From Streptomyces sp. NBC_01723 (GTDB lineage: Bacteria; Actinomycetota; Actinomycetes; Streptomycetales; Streptomycetaceae): DNA of 64,000 nucleotides. This document shows positions 1 to 8,436 of this stretch, one piece after another. The notes under the pieces are model-generated. The model was given only the letters and a program-made list of their open reading frames with translations. It searched no databases and was not told where the DNA came from. The first letter of the stretch is position 1. Each line of letters begins with the position of its first letter. The stretch lies in assembly GCF_036246005.1 (NCBI RefSeq), contig NZ_CP109171.1:6064001-6128000 (forward strand), in the 5' to 3' direction. The translations under genes and the position numbers were made by a program.

Positions 1-1020
1 GACATCTCCGGCACGGCCTCCGCGCTACTTCTGGCCCTGCTCGCGGCGCACGGCCAGCAGGCCGTCTACGTTCCCGGCCGCACGGTCAACCGGATGGCCG
101 GGGCCTACCGGGGCGAGGCGAAAACCGATGCCCGTGACGCCTACATCATCGCCGAGACCGCCCGGCACCGCCGGGACTTTGCGACCATCGATGTGCCCGC
201 CCAACTGGCGGCCGAACTAGCCCTGTTGACCGCCCATCGCTCTGACCTGGTTGCAGACAGGGTGAGGATGATCAACCGTCTCCGCGATGTCCTGACCGGC
301 GTCTTTCCCGCTCTGGAACGGTCTTTCGACTACTCGGCTCACAAAGGTGCCCTGGTGCTGTTGACCGGCTACCAGACCCCCGCCGCGATCCGCCGCCGCG
401 GCCGAGCCCGGCTCACGGCCTGGCTGGCCAACCGGGGCGTGCGCAGCGCTGACGCCGTCGCGGTCACTGCTCTGGAGGCTGCCCGGACCCAGCAGACCGC
501 GCTGCCCGGCGAGGAGGTCGCCGCCCAAATCGTCGCTGACCTAGCCGAACAGATCCTGGCCCTGGATGAGCGGCTCAAGCGCATCGAGAAGCGTATCCGC
601 GAGACCTTCCGCAGCCATCCACAAGCGGAGATCATCGAGTCGCTGCCCGGCATGGGGCCCATGCTCGGGGCCGAGTTCGTCGTGGCGGCAGGCGACCTGA
701 CCGCCTACGCGGACGCTGGTCACCTGGCGTCAGCGGCCGGACTTGTACCTGTGCCACGCGACTCCGGCCGGCGGACTGGGAACCTGCACCGGCCCAAGCG
801 TTACAGCCGCCGTCTGCGAAGGGTGTTCTACCTGTCCGCGCAGACCAGCATCATCCGCGAGGGCCCTAATCGGGACTTCTACCTCAAGAAGCGTGGCGAG
901 GGGTGCAAGCACGTCCAAGCCATCATCGCCCTGGCTCGCCGACGAGCGAGCGTGTTGTGGGCATTACTTCGTGACGGACGAATGTTCACGACCGCCCCGC
1001 CAGTCACGCAGACGGCTTGA
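1..1020 (+). CDS. IS110-family transposase, 5' end cut by window edge
   Basis: The frame is open from base 1 to the TGA at 1018-1020, so the N-terminus with the first acidic residue lies outside the window. The RuvC-like DEDD half shows the family signature GEAKTDARDAYIIAETAR near the start. The C-terminal Transposase_20 half shows IIESLPGMGPMLGAEF followed by a GLVPVPRDSGR segment that carries the serine expected for IS110 enzymes. IS110 transposases are known to act with a bridge RNA from the non-coding end of the element; the upstream end is not visible here. The first ATG is at 94, but homology upstream shows it is internal. The element ends within a few bases of the stop of the convergent gene at 1026. 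Confidence 0.92.
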   Translation, partial: DISGTASALLLALLAAHGQQAVYVPGRTVNRMAGAYRGEAKTDARDAYIIAETARHRRDFATIDVPAQLAAELALLTAHRSDLVADRVRMINRLRDVLTGVFPALERSFDYSAHKGALVLLTGYQTPAAIRRRGRARLTAWLANRGVRSADAVAVTALEAARTQQTALPGEEVAAQIVADLAEQILALDERLKRIEKRIRETFRSHPQAEIIESLPGMGPMLGAEFVVAAGDLTAYADAGHLASAAGLVPVPRDSGRRTGNLHRPKRYSRRLRRVFYLSAQTSIIREGPNRDFYLKKRGEGCKHVQAIIALARRRASVLWALLRDGRMFTTAPPVTQTA

Positions 1021-1025
1021 CTTCG
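1..1025 (+). mobile_element. IS110-family insertion sequence (right part only)
   Basis: This is defined by the transposase gene. The right border is not resolved: it must lie between the transposase stop at 1020 and the start of host sequence around 1026. IS110 elements usually lack terminal inverted repeats, and none is seen. The element abuts the last gene of a long minus-strand operon and may supply its stop codon. Confidence 0.6.
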
Positions 1026-1496
1026 TCATTGAGACTCCCACAGGGCGGTGTGGTGAGCGGCGGTCAGGGTGTGCTCCGGACCGTCGCCTGCTGCCGTCCC
1101 CTGGCGGCGTCGGATTTCGTAGGCGAGGGTGTTGGCGCAGCCCATCGCGGCTTCGGGTGCCAAGGCGGTCAGAGTGCGTGCCATCGGGAGCTGCTGGTCC
1201 GCGGAGGCACTGCTCAGGAAGGCGAGCTGCTCAAGGCGGACCACTGCGTCCGACAGGTCGGGACTGCGGAAGAGGCGTCCGTCGGTGACCGCTTTGAGGG
1301 CGGTGCGGGTCGCAGAAGCGAGTCGCTGGGCGGAGGCGGCGTGGGCGTTGGGCTCGGATGGCGGATGGGCCACCCGCAGGAGACGGTCGAGCATGTCGTT
1401 GTGCTGCACGTACTGGTCTGCGAGCAGCAGCAGGCGCTCAACCGGCGTCGGCGGGGCGGCCACGTCGAACAGGAAGCCCTCGGGCGGCGTCGTCAT
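1026..1496 (-). CDS. Small helical protein, last gene of the distal operon
   Basis: This 156-residue protein is of unknown function. It is predicted almost entirely helical, with heptad-like Leu/Ala spacing (VERLLLLADQYVQHNDMLDRLL) and no recognised catalytic motif. Its ATG overlaps the stop of the upstream gene as ATGA (1493-1496), so translation is coupled. The TGA at 1026-1028 lies only 5 bp from the IS110 transposase stop on the other strand, so the C-terminus may have been altered by the insertion. It belongs to the group of small helix-bundle proteins spread through this element. Confidence 0.75.
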   Translation of the reverse strand: MTTPPEGFLFDVAAPPTPVERLLLLADQYVQHNDMLDRLLRVAHPPSEPNAHAASAQRLASATRTALKAVTDGRLFRSPDLSDAVVRLEQLAFLSSASADQQLPMARTLTALAPEAAMGCANTLAYEIRRRQGTAAGDGPEHTLTAAHHTALWESQ

Positions 1497-2128
1497 CCGC
1501 GGCGCCGGGCAGCGGGCGCGGGCGGCGTGGAGGGCGCCTTCTGCGAGCTGGGCCTTTGGGCCTCGGCGATGAGTTGCCGGTCTTCAGCGCGCGCCGAGAA
1601 TGAGGCGAGGCGTCGAGAGAGCCGTCGCGCTACGGCGCGATAAGTGGTGGCCGCTTGCTGCAGCTCGTCTCCGGCACGGCGGAGTTGATCGCGGCTGGTT
1701 GCGGGGGTGGGGTTGGCGTCCTCGTACAGCAGGATCTCGGTGCGGTGATGGATGGCGAGGTTGCACAGGGTTGCGGCCAGGGAGATCTGGGAGCAGGCGC
1801 CGGCGAGGAACGCCAGGTTGTCGGCCCCGTCCTTCATTGCGGGGTACTGGCTGACCGACAGGTCGTGCACCTGCCGCGTGCACTTCATCGCCAGCTCGTG
1901 CACTCGCAGGCTCAGGGGTGCGATCTCTCGGACGGGCTTGGTGATCTCGCCCTCCCGGATGCGTGCCGCCTCCGCGGACAGTTCCTTCAGGGCGGGGGCC
2001 ACCTCGCCGAGAAGGCGGGTGTGGTCGGTCAGGTCGGCGGTGTGCAGGACAACTCCGGGAGGACGAGGGCGGTACGGGGCAAGGTGAGGATGGTGGGTCC
2101 GTTGCTGTGTAGGGACGGGCTCGGTCAG
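1493..2128 (-). CDS. Helical protein of unknown function; CTG start likely
   Basis: This gene encodes about 211 residues. The N-terminal 35 are Pro/His rich; from HTADLTDHTRLLGEVAP onward the protein is helical. No ATG or TTG fits downstream of the previous gene. A CTG (2126-2128, reading CTG ACC GAG) overlaps the upstream TGA as CTGA, matching the coupling seen elsewhere here; an alternative GTG at 2140 would overlap by 16 bp. In the first 70 bp another frame also looks protein-like (PTILTLPRTALVLPEL), so a small frameshift near 2050 cannot be excluded. The function is not recognised. Confidence 0.65.
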   Translation of the reverse strand: MTEPVPTQQRTHHPHLAPYRPRPPGVVLHTADLTDHTRLLGEVAPALKELSAEAARIREGEITKPVREIAPLSLRVHELAMKCTRQVHDLSVSQYPAMKDGADNLAFLAGACSQISLAATLCNLAIHHRTEILLYEDANPTPATSRDQLRRAGDELQQAATTYRAVARRLSRRLASFSARAEDRQLIAEAQRPSSQKAPSTPPAPAARRRG

Positions 2129-2583
2129 AGGGCTTCCCACAGCAGGCGGCTGACGTGGTCGTTGCCGTGGCCGGTTCGTGGGCGGGACGGGGTGTGCCAT
2201 CCGGCGCGGGGCGGCCTGCTGGCGATGACGCGCCACCCGGCGCCGCGCAGTGATGCGCCGCTCTCGCCGTCCTGCGTGTAGGTGATCAGCCGTCGGTAGC
2301 CGAGGGCCTTCGCCGCCCGCCACGCGGCGCCGTAGAGCAGTGAGTTGGCGTTGCGGGCGCCGTCGGTGGCGGTCCGGGTGACTTCGAGGGTGGCGCCGTC
2401 GTCCAGGTGACGGGCCACCGGTCGGCCGACGATGGCCACGGCGCGCAGCGTGCCCCTCTCGTCGGCGGCGCCGACCGCGAAGATCTGTCCTGCGGGCGGC
2501 GGGTGGTGACGGTGCCAGGTGCGTACGAAGTCCTTCGCTTCACGGGAGCGGACCGGCACCAGGTGCAGCGGGGCGTCGCTCAC
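2125..2583 (-). CDS. XF1762-like (GNAT-like fold) protein
   Basis: This 152-residue protein resembles the XF1762 family found in phages and mobile elements. Recognisable segments are HLVPVRSREAKDFVRTWHRHH at the start, the central LEVTRTATDGARNANSLLYGAAWRAAKALGYRRLITYT and the end SGASLRGAGWRVI. The layout is GNAT-like, but no substrate is known. The GTG start overlaps the stop of the coupling-protein gene as GTGA, so it is the immediate translational partner of the VirD4-like gene. Family assignment rests on motif recall. Confidence 0.75.
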   Translation of the reverse strand: MSDAPLHLVPVRSREAKDFVRTWHRHHPPPAGQIFAVGAADERGTLRAVAIVGRPVARHLDDGATLEVTRTATDGARNANSLLYGAAWRAAKALGYRRLITYTQDGESGASLRGAGWRVIASRPPRAGWHTPSRPRTGHGNDHVSRLLWEAL

Positions 2584-4370
2584 GCGGCCGTCCCGAAGTC
2601 GGACTGTGTCGGCGCGTGCTTCGCGACGGCGCGAGCCGTGATTGCCTTCGACGCGCGGGCGGACGCCGCGGACAACTCCTGTGCTCCTGGCTCTCGGTAC
2701 CACGGCCGCAGGTCGAGCATGGCGGCGCGCATGCCGGTGGCGAAGCACAGGGCGGTGCCCTTGGGCAGGGCTCGGATCGCGTCGGCGGGCAGGATCCGTT
2801 CCTGCCGCATCGACACCGACGTGCTCTTGCCGGACTCCGAGTGCGAGGTCGATGTGGTCTCCACGTCGTGGTCGCCGATCAGGCGGGAGAGCTTGTCGGC
2901 GAAGTCGGGGTCGTCGATGCCGGAGCCGATGACCTTGACGGTCGAGGCGGACCACATGGCGTCCATGCCCGCGTCTCCCCAGACCTTCTGGCCCTGTCGG
3001 TAGGACTGGAGGATGGTGATCGGGATGATTCCGCGGGAGCCGAGGTGGGAGTACAGGTCCGGCAGGTCGCTGATCTTGCACACGTTGGCGGCCTCGTCGA
3101 GGATCGCCAGCATGGGCGGGTCCAGGCGTCCGCCGGCGCGTTCGGCCTGGGCGGTGGCCGCGCGCATGACGGAGTCCGCGCACGCGGCGATCAGTGCCGA
3201 GGCCCCGCCTCCGCCGTCCTTGCTCAGCAGGAACAGCGTGTCGGTGGAGGTGACGAACTCCGACGGGCGGAACTCGGGAACGTCCTTCTGGGGGGTGACC
3301 CAGGCGGCGATCTCGTTGTTCAGCAGGGCGGCGGCGTACTGGCGGGCGGTCTCGTAGATGCCGTCGCGGGTCTCCGGGGGGCCCTCGACGGTGCCCTTGA
3401 GCTGGGCGGCTACGGCGGCGAAGTTGTGGTCGCGGAGGATGTCGAGCGGGGTGCGGTCGGCGGGGAAGGCGAGCCACTGCATGATGTCGGTGATGGGCCG
3501 ATCGTCGAGCGCTGCGGCTAGCAGCAGTTGGGAGAGGATGTTGCTGCTGGCCTTGGACCAGAAGTCGCCCTGCTGGGAGGCGTCTACCGAGGCGGCGAGG
3601 AAGTGTCCGGCGAGCCGGTTCGCTCCGTCCAGGGTTGTCGCGCTGGCGAGGGGGTTCCACCACATCTCGCGTGCGGCGTGCGCGATCTGTTGTGGGTCCA
3701 TGGTCCACACCTGCCCGACGCGGGAGCGGGCCTCGTATGTGGCGGTGAATGCGTCTCCTGCGGCCTTGTTCGAGGTCAGGAGGACGGGGCCGGGCGCTGC
3801 GAGCATGGAGGGGATGGCGAGCGAGGTGGTCTTGCCCGAGCGGGGCGCCATGATGGCGACGGCCACATCTTCGTAGCCCATGCGCACCTCGTGCCGGGTG
3901 TTCTGCAGGTTGCCCAGGAGGATGCCGGTGTCGCGGGCTTCGATGTGCTTGGCGTCCTTGAGGCTGGGGCGCAGTGAGCGGGCCTTGTCGGTGATCGCTT
4001 TGGCCATCAAGGGTTCGATGTCCCGGGCCTTGGCCATGCCGGTGATCTTCTTCCGGCTGCCGCTGCGGTTCTTGTGCCGGATCCACAGGGCGAGCGCCGT
4101 CATCCCGAGAGCCAGGAGGAGCAGAACGGGAACGATGCGTGCCCCGATGAGCAGGGCATTCTCCCCGGCCTCGGGCCAGACCTGCTCGGGGCGGAGCAAG
4201 GCGTTGGTCGGCTGGTAGGGGGCCCAGCTGCCTCCGGCGAGGTAGGCGGTGAGGTTGCCGGACAGCCAGGCCAGGTGGGACAGGGGGACGACGACGGCGA
4301 GCACGCCGAGCAGGAGGCGCAGGACGAGGTCGTATCCGTCGGTGTTGCTGCTGGAGGAGGAGGGGGGCAA
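2580..4370 (-). CDS. VirD4/TraG-like coupling ATPase of the transfer system
   Basis: This 596-residue membrane ATPase is likely to link the relaxase-DNA complex to the secretion channel. Two membrane segments lie at about residues 15-35 and 73-97. A P-loop (APRSGKTT) is at about 175-182 and a Walker B (LAILDEAAN) at about 421-429. Between them are TraG-type features: WNPLA, then a Gln-rich ILQSYRQGQ sensor after Walker B. The TTG start at 4368-4370 is the only upstream option; its ribosome site is weak. This is a T4SS coupling protein rather than the hexameric FtsK-like TraB used by most Streptomyces plasmids. It lies 20 kb from the VirB4-like gene but on the same strand and in the same style of gene chain. 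Confidence 0.88.
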   Translation of the reverse strand: MPPSSSSSNTDGYDLVLRLLLGVLAVVVPLSHLAWLSGNLTAYLAGGSWAPYQPTNALLRPEQVWPEAGENALLIGARIVPVLLLLALGMTALALWIRHKNRSGSRKKITGMAKARDIEPLMAKAITDKARSLRPSLKDAKHIEARDTGILLGNLQNTRHEVRMGYEDVAVAIMAPRSGKTTSLAIPSMLAAPGPVLLTSNKAAGDAFTATYEARSRVGQVWTMDPQQIAHAAREMWWNPLASATTLDGANRLAGHFLAASVDASQQGDFWSKASSNILSQLLLAAALDDRPITDIMQWLAFPADRTPLDILRDHNFAAVAAQLKGTVEGPPETRDGIYETARQYAAALLNNEIAAWVTPQKDVPEFRPSEFVTSTDTLFLLSKDGGGGASALIAACADSVMRAATAQAERAGGRLDPPMLAILDEAANVCKISDLPDLYSHLGSRGIIPITILQSYRQGQKVWGDAGMDAMWSASTVKVIGSGIDDPDFADKLSRLIGDHDVETTSTSHSESGKSTSVSMRQERILPADAIRALPKGTALCFATGMRAAMLDLRPWYREPGAQELSAASARASKAITARAVAKHAPTQSDFGTAA

Positions 4371-4402
4371 GGGCTAGGTGCTTCCAGGCGGGGACGGAGG
4401 GA

Positions 4403-5179
4403 TCAGCGCAGGCGGTGGCGCTCGGTCTGCGGCCGTTGCGGAGGATGCGTGCTCGTCGCCGGCGGGCCGGATCGGCGTGCGGCGAGGGAGCGGACGCGTT
4501 CTTCCAGGGCGCCGGCGACCTGCTGGGCGGGTACTTCCCGGTGCGAGAGGGTGATGACGTCCGGGTTGCGAGTCGGGAGGCTGGAGGGGCCTGCGGTGCG
4601 CGGCACCGGTCGGGGGTCGGTGAGCGCGGTGGTGAACGCGGTGATCAGGTGCGGTGGGGTGTGCTCGCTGAAGTGGGCTTGCCACAGCAGAGTCCGGAAG
4701 TCGCGGAGGGCGGTGTCGACCCACCAGGCCCGAGTTGTCTCGTCGGCCTCGACGCGGACGGTGCCGTCGGGCGAGGCGAGCCGGTGGTGGTTGTAGGCCG
4801 GAATCCAGCCTGATGTGAGAAGCGGCTCTTGCGGATCCCAGTTGTCTGCTGGATCGGCAGTGGGATCGGTCAGCGCATCGGTGAACGTCGCGATCATTTC
4901 GACGGGGGTGCGGGCATCGAAGCTGGCGAACCAGGCGGGCCGGTCCGGCGCGGGGGCGTGCTGCAGAGTCCACCACCGTCCGTCGGGGTCGGGCTCCAGC
5001 CGCAGGAGGGCCTTCTGGTCGGGGCTGGAAAGCAGGACGCGGGGCATCAGGGGGTCGTGACCGTAGCTCCAGCCGCAGGCACGGTGGAGGGGGACGGTGA
5101 TCCAGGCGGGGTCACCGCCGCCGGCCAGGTGGCGCGGGGCGACGTAGTCGATGTCGACGTTGACGGGGACCTCGGGCAT
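4403..5179 (-). CDS. DUF317 protein (two repeats)
   Basis: This 258-residue protein has two DUF317 units. The family hallmark YVAPRHLAGGGD opens the protein, followed by a W-rich strand set (GRWWTLQHAPAPDRPAWFASFDARTPVEMIATFTDALTD) and a second copy (WWVDTALRDFRTLLWQAHFSEHTPPHLITAFTTALTD). DUF317 is common on Streptomyces plasmids and islands and has no known function. The ATG at 5177-5179 sits 2 bp after the upstream stop. The longer open frame upstream is compositional only. Confidence 0.85.
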   Translation of the reverse strand: MPEVPVNVDIDYVAPRHLAGGGDPAWITVPLHRACGWSYGHDPLMPRVLLSSPDQKALLRLEPDPDGRWWTLQHAPAPDRPAWFASFDARTPVEMIATFTDALTDPTADPADNWDPQEPLLTSGWIPAYNHHRLASPDGTVRVEADETTRAWWVDTALRDFRTLLWQAHFSEHTPPHLITAFTTALTDPRPVPRTAGPSSLPTRNPDVITLSHREVPAQQVAGALEERVRSLAARRSGPPATSTHPPQRPQTERHRLR

Positions 5180-5181
5180 GG

Positions 5182-5784
5182 TCACCGCCCCCTCGCGCCG
5201 TGTCCGCTGCGCCGGGACGTCAGGGCGGGGAGCTGCGGGCGCTTCGGCCGGGACGGTGCGCGGCGTGCGGCGGCCTGGATGTCGAGGATGACGCGGCCGT
5301 GGCAGGTCCAGTCGTCCAGATAGCTCCAGCACTCTGCGTGGTGCGCGTCGAGCGCGTCGACGTACGCGTCGCTGCCCGGACCGGCACCCTCGGGGAGCTG
5401 GGCCCGGGTCTGGCGCCACTGCGCGTCCAGGGCGTCGAGGTGGCTCAGTGCCTCCTCCAGGATGGTCAGCTGCCCGGGCCAGCTGTCCCGCGTGAGGTGT
5501 GCGGGCAGGTGCTGGAGCTGGAGCCGGGCGGTGGCCAGCAATTGGCGGGCGCCAGGACGGATGCCGTCGAACGCTGCGGCGGTGTCTGCGTCACGGACGG
5601 CGGCCGGGCGGCCGTAGGCGTCCTGGTCGAAGGGCCAGCCGTCCAGGTCCGTGTTGAACGCGGTGAAGGCGTCCCAGGACGCCAGGATCCGTTCACTGTG
5701 GCGCAGGTAGCGGTTGAGGCGCCGCAGCGAGGTGCGGCGGCCGTGGTTCGTGGTGCGGGAGATGAGAGCATCCTTTGAGGTCAG
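5182..5784 (-). CDS. Helical protein of unknown function with CTG start
   Basis: This 200-residue helical protein begins (from the proposed start) with TSKDALISRTTNHGRRTS and continues through DSWPGQLTILEEALSHLDALDAQW. The only conventional start in frame is a TTG at 5541, which would remove 81 residues of clearly coding sequence. A CTG at 5782-5784 (CTG ACC TCA) overlaps the TGA of the upstream DUF317 gene as CTGA and is the best start; an AAAGGA followed by ATC at 5763 is the alternative. No catalytic motif is visible. Confidence 0.72.
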   Translation of the reverse strand: MTSKDALISRTTNHGRRTSLRRLNRYLRHSERILASWDAFTAFNTDLDGWPFDQDAYGRPAAVRDADTAAAFDGIRPGARQLLATARLQLQHLPAHLTRDSWPGQLTILEEALSHLDALDAQWRQTRAQLPEGAGPGSDAYVDALDAHHAECWSYLDDWTCHGRVILDIQAAARRAPSRPKRPQLPALTSRRSGHGARGR

Positions 5785-6602
5785 CGGCGGGCGGCCGGCT
5801 GGACGGCGGTCGTGGGCGCCGGGGGTGTCGCGGGGGTGGTCTGCTGACGGCGCACGGCGCGGGCCTGTGCGCGGAGCGTCTTCACCCGGGCGGTGTGCGC
5901 GTCGACTACCTGCTGCGGGCGCAGCGGGCTCGGCTCTTTTACGGCGCTGTAGTGGGCGGTGCGGTCGAACATGCCGCGCTGCAGCGGGCTCTGGTCGGTC
6001 AGCGCGCCCAGGAAGGCACCGGCGAGCCGATCGGGAACGTGCTCGTCGAGGAAGGCGTGCCAGATCCGCGGGCCCGGGAATGATTCGTCGCTGCTTGTCC
6101 TGACCTCGATGTGCCAGGACGGGCGTTCATGGAACTCACTCATGGGGCGGTGCTCGATCCGGCACAGTGAGTCCGGAGAGAGCGCTCTTCCGGCATCCTC
6201 GTACTGCCAGCCTGCGCTGGTCACGGGCTGCCAGGGGTCCGGTTGCGATGAGGGCGGTGTGATGAGGGCATCGGTGAGGCCGGCGAGGACCTCGGCCGGC
6301 ACGAGTTCACCGAACTCGGCGTACCAGCCATGGTCGTTGTCGCCGGGGGCGGCCCGCAGCCGCCACCAGGCGGAGGTGGCGGACTGCGGGTCGAACTGCA
6401 GGCGGTAGCGGTGATCGGGGCTGGCCATCACGATCTCGGCGCTGAGCGGGTCGGAGACCGTGGCCCATCCGGCCGCGGCCAGGCCGTGGGTGACGTGGCG
6501 GGCGTCGCCCGGGCCGGCGAGGTGGCGGGGGCTGGTGTCGAAGGGGATCTGCCCGGCGTGCTTGTCGGCGAAGGCGTCGAGCTGGCGCTTGCTCAACGGC
6601 AC
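5781..6602 (-). CDS. DUF317 protein (two repeats)
   Basis: This 273-residue protein carries the DUF317 signature DTSPRHLAGPGDARHVTHGLAAAGW, a WWRLRAAPGDNDHGWYAEFGELVPAEVLAGLTDAL unit and a second W-rich unit ending IWHAFLDEHVPDRLAGAFLGALTD. The basic, Pro-rich tail is disordered. The GTG start at 6600-6602 lies inside the end of the upstream gene (10-bp overlap), so expression is coupled. Its role is unknown; it is one of several DUF317 paralogues here. Confidence 0.85.
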   Translation of the reverse strand: MPLSKRQLDAFADKHAGQIPFDTSPRHLAGPGDARHVTHGLAAAGWATVSDPLSAEIVMASPDHRYRLQFDPQSATSAWWRLRAAPGDNDHGWYAEFGELVPAEVLAGLTDALITPPSSQPDPWQPVTSAGWQYEDAGRALSPDSLCRIEHRPMSEFHERPSWHIEVRTSSDESFPGPRIWHAFLDEHVPDRLAGAFLGALTDQSPLQRGMFDRTAHYSAVKEPSPLRPQQVVDAHTARVKTLRAQARAVRRQQTTPATPPAPTTAVQPAARR

Positions 6603-6946
6603 CGGCTGCACCCCTGCTCGCTCTCGGCGTCGTCGTGCAGCGCACGCAGCTCGTCCAGGACGTAGTGGAGGGTGTGCTGGTCGGTCTGTTCCCAGGCGGC
6701 TGAACGCAGCTCGGCGATCAGGACGTTGACGTGCGCGGTACGTGGGATGGCCTGGTGTTCCTGGATGGTGCGGGCGAGGGCACGCAGGGTGTCGGCGAGC
6801 TGGACGGGCAGGCCCGTGTACTCGTCGAGGAGCGGCTCGACGAGGGCGAGGGCTTCGGCGGGGTCGGGATTCTCGCGCAGGTACTCGGTGACGTCCGACA
6901 GCGTTTCGGTCAGGGTGCGCAGGGTTTCCGGGGTGGGGGCGGGCAT
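6593..6946 (-). CDS. Small helical protein of unknown function
   Basis: This 117-residue protein is strongly helical (TLRTLTETLSDVTEYLRENPDPAEALALVEPLLDEY, then QLADTLRALARTIQEH). The short tail ends CSRCR. ATG at 6944-6946. It lies between two DUF317 genes and overlaps the downstream one by 10 bp. No catalytic residues are apparent; a helix-bundle adaptor is a reasonable guess only. Confidence 0.75.
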   Translation of the reverse strand: MPAPTPETLRTLTETLSDVTEYLRENPDPAEALALVEPLLDEYTGLPVQLADTLRALARTIQEHQAIPRTAHVNVLIAELRSAAWEQTDQHTLHYVLDELRALHDDAESEQGCSRCR

Positions 6947-6972
6947 CGGGCTCCTTGAGACGGGGATTCAGG

Positions 6973-7776
6973 TCAGCGGCGGGTCCGGGCACCGCCGGAC
7001 GGGGCGTAGGGACGGGCGGTGGTGTGTGGCCGGGTGCTTCGGGCGCTGTTGCGGGCCCAGGTGGCGGCGTGGGCAGCTGTGATCCGGGTCTGCTGCCAGG
7101 CGCTGAGCTGGGAGGGCTTGACGGAGACCGACCAGGTCCGGATCTGGGCGCTGTGCGGGACACGTCCGCGGGGGCGCATCACCGGGTCCGGGCCGGCAAG
7201 TTCGGTGGAGAAGGCTTGGACCAGGTGCATCGGCGTGTTCGGCGTGAAGGTGGCCGTCCAGCCGTTGCCCTGCTTGTCCTGCGCTCCGGTCCACCACATC
7301 GCCGAGCCATCGACGCCCTGGCGGTACTGCATCCACGCGGTGCCGTCGGGGCTGCTCGCCGAATAGTCTTGGCCCTCGAACCGCGTGTGCCAGTTCTGCT
7401 CCTGCAGAGGTGCCCAGACGTTGGGGGCGTGTGCGGAGCGGGGGCGGGTGAGGGCGTCGGTAAGACCGGCGACGATCTCCACCGGAGTCTGCCGGCCCAG
7501 GTGCGCAGACCATTCACCGGTCGCGCCGCCTGCCCGGCCGTGGATGGTCCATCCGCCCGGCAGGATGTAGGGGTCGTAGGCGACGCGGACGGTGCGGTCC
7601 GGGCTCTCCATGAGCAGCGGGCCGCCCTTCTTGGACTTCTCCCGCCAGCCCGAGGCGCGCAGGAACTCCGAGACGTGCCGGACGTCACCGCCGCCGGCCA
7701 GGGCACGGGGCTGGACCAGGTAGTGCTGCTCGGCCTGCTCGCCCGGCCCCCAGCCCTGCCACTGCTTCTTCTTCAC
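6973..7776 (-). CDS. DUF317 protein (two repeats)
   Basis: This 267-residue protein contains YLVQPRALAGGGDVRHVSEFLRASGW, the N-terminal DUF317 signature. Two W-rich units follow (GGWTIHGRAGGATGEWSAHLGRQTPVEIVAGLTDALT and SAMWWTGAQDKQGNGWTATFTPNTPMHLVQAFSTEL) and then a basic tail. The GTG start overlaps the upstream stop as GTGA (7773-7776). The N-terminus VKKKQWQGWGPG is basic. Function unknown. Confidence 0.85.
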   Translation of the reverse strand: MKKKQWQGWGPGEQAEQHYLVQPRALAGGGDVRHVSEFLRASGWREKSKKGGPLLMESPDRTVRVAYDPYILPGGWTIHGRAGGATGEWSAHLGRQTPVEIVAGLTDALTRPRSAHAPNVWAPLQEQNWHTRFEGQDYSASSPDGTAWMQYRQGVDGSAMWWTGAQDKQGNGWTATFTPNTPMHLVQAFSTELAGPDPVMRPRGRVPHSAQIRTWSVSVKPSQLSAWQQTRITAAHAATWARNSARSTRPHTTARPYAPSGGARTRR

Positions 7777-8156
7777 CGGCGCCGCCGTACGACGAGCGGG
7801 GCAGGAGCCGGAGGCTTCGCCGCGCTGGTGGCCGGTCTGGTGCCGAGGTGCTGGAGGAGGTCCTGGTGCTCGTCCAGGTCCAGGCTGATGTCGTGCAGTT
7901 CGTTGGCGGCACGGCCCAAGGCGAGCCATACCTCCGCTGGCAGGGCGCCTCGTTCTGCCTCACTCTTGGCGAAGTGGCTGCCGGTGATGACGAGGTGAGT
8001 GACGCCGCCAAGGACTCCGTTGTCCGGGTCGAGGACGCGGGCGATGACCTGCGCTGCCTGGGGCGGGGGAAGCTGAGAGAGGTGGTCGGAGAGCTGGCCG
8101 AGCTGGCGGGTGATCTCGTCGGCCAGTCTCACCGGGTAGGGGGCGGGGTGGGACAT
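7773..8156 (-). CDS. Small helical protein of unknown function
   Basis: This 127-residue protein has a helical core: LADEITRQLGQLSDHLSQLPPPQAAQVIARVLDPDNGVLGGVTHLV and AEVWLALGRAANELHDISLDLDEHQDLLQHLG. It shares the general pattern of a helical pair around a DxxxGVL turn with other small proteins of the chain. Starts at ATG 8154-8156; its stop is coupled to the DUF317 gene downstream. Confidence 0.72.
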   Translation of the reverse strand: MSHPAPYPVRLADEITRQLGQLSDHLSQLPPPQAAQVIARVLDPDNGVLGGVTHLVITGSHFAKSEAERGALPAEVWLALGRAANELHDISLDLDEHQDLLQHLGTRPATSAAKPPAPAPLVVRRRR

Positions 8157-8178
8157 GCTCCTCCGGGTGCGTGGACGG

Positions 8179-8436
8179 TCAGTGGTGGTGGCGCTGCCCG
8201 ATGCGTTGCGCCTCGGTGGGGACGGCGTCCGGGCGGGCGCCGGCCAGTGGGGAGGCGCGGTCGGGGCCGGCCGTGATGCAGGCGCGTAGATAGCGGCGGA
8301 ACAGGGCGGTTGCGAGCCGGGGTTTGAGCCGATGGCTGATCGGTGCGGGTGTGCGTTCTGCTACGGGTTTCTCCGGGGAATCGGGCGGCGGGGCGGTGGG
8401 CGGCCCCGGCGTGGTGCCGGGGCCGCCCGGGCTCAC
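8179..8436 (-). CDS. Small basic protein of unknown function
   Basis: This 85-residue protein has a Pro-rich first half and a short helical basic segment (HRLKPRLATALFRRYLRACITAGPD). The GTG at 8434-8436 overlaps the upstream TGA as GTGA, the coupling pattern of this operon, which is the main reason to accept so short a gene. Nothing about its role can be inferred. Confidence 0.55.
   Translation of the reverse strand: MSPGGPGTTPGPPTAPPPDSPEKPVAERTPAPISHRLKPRLATALFRRYLRACITAGPDRASPLAGARPDAVPTEAQRIGQRHHH

Noticed and set aside
2125..4086. 653-codon minus-strand frame extending the XF1762-like gene upstream
   Set aside because: The upstream 500 codons overlap the VirD4-like gene in another frame and are Arg/Pro/His shadow sequence; the GTGA overlap at 2580-2583 sets the start.
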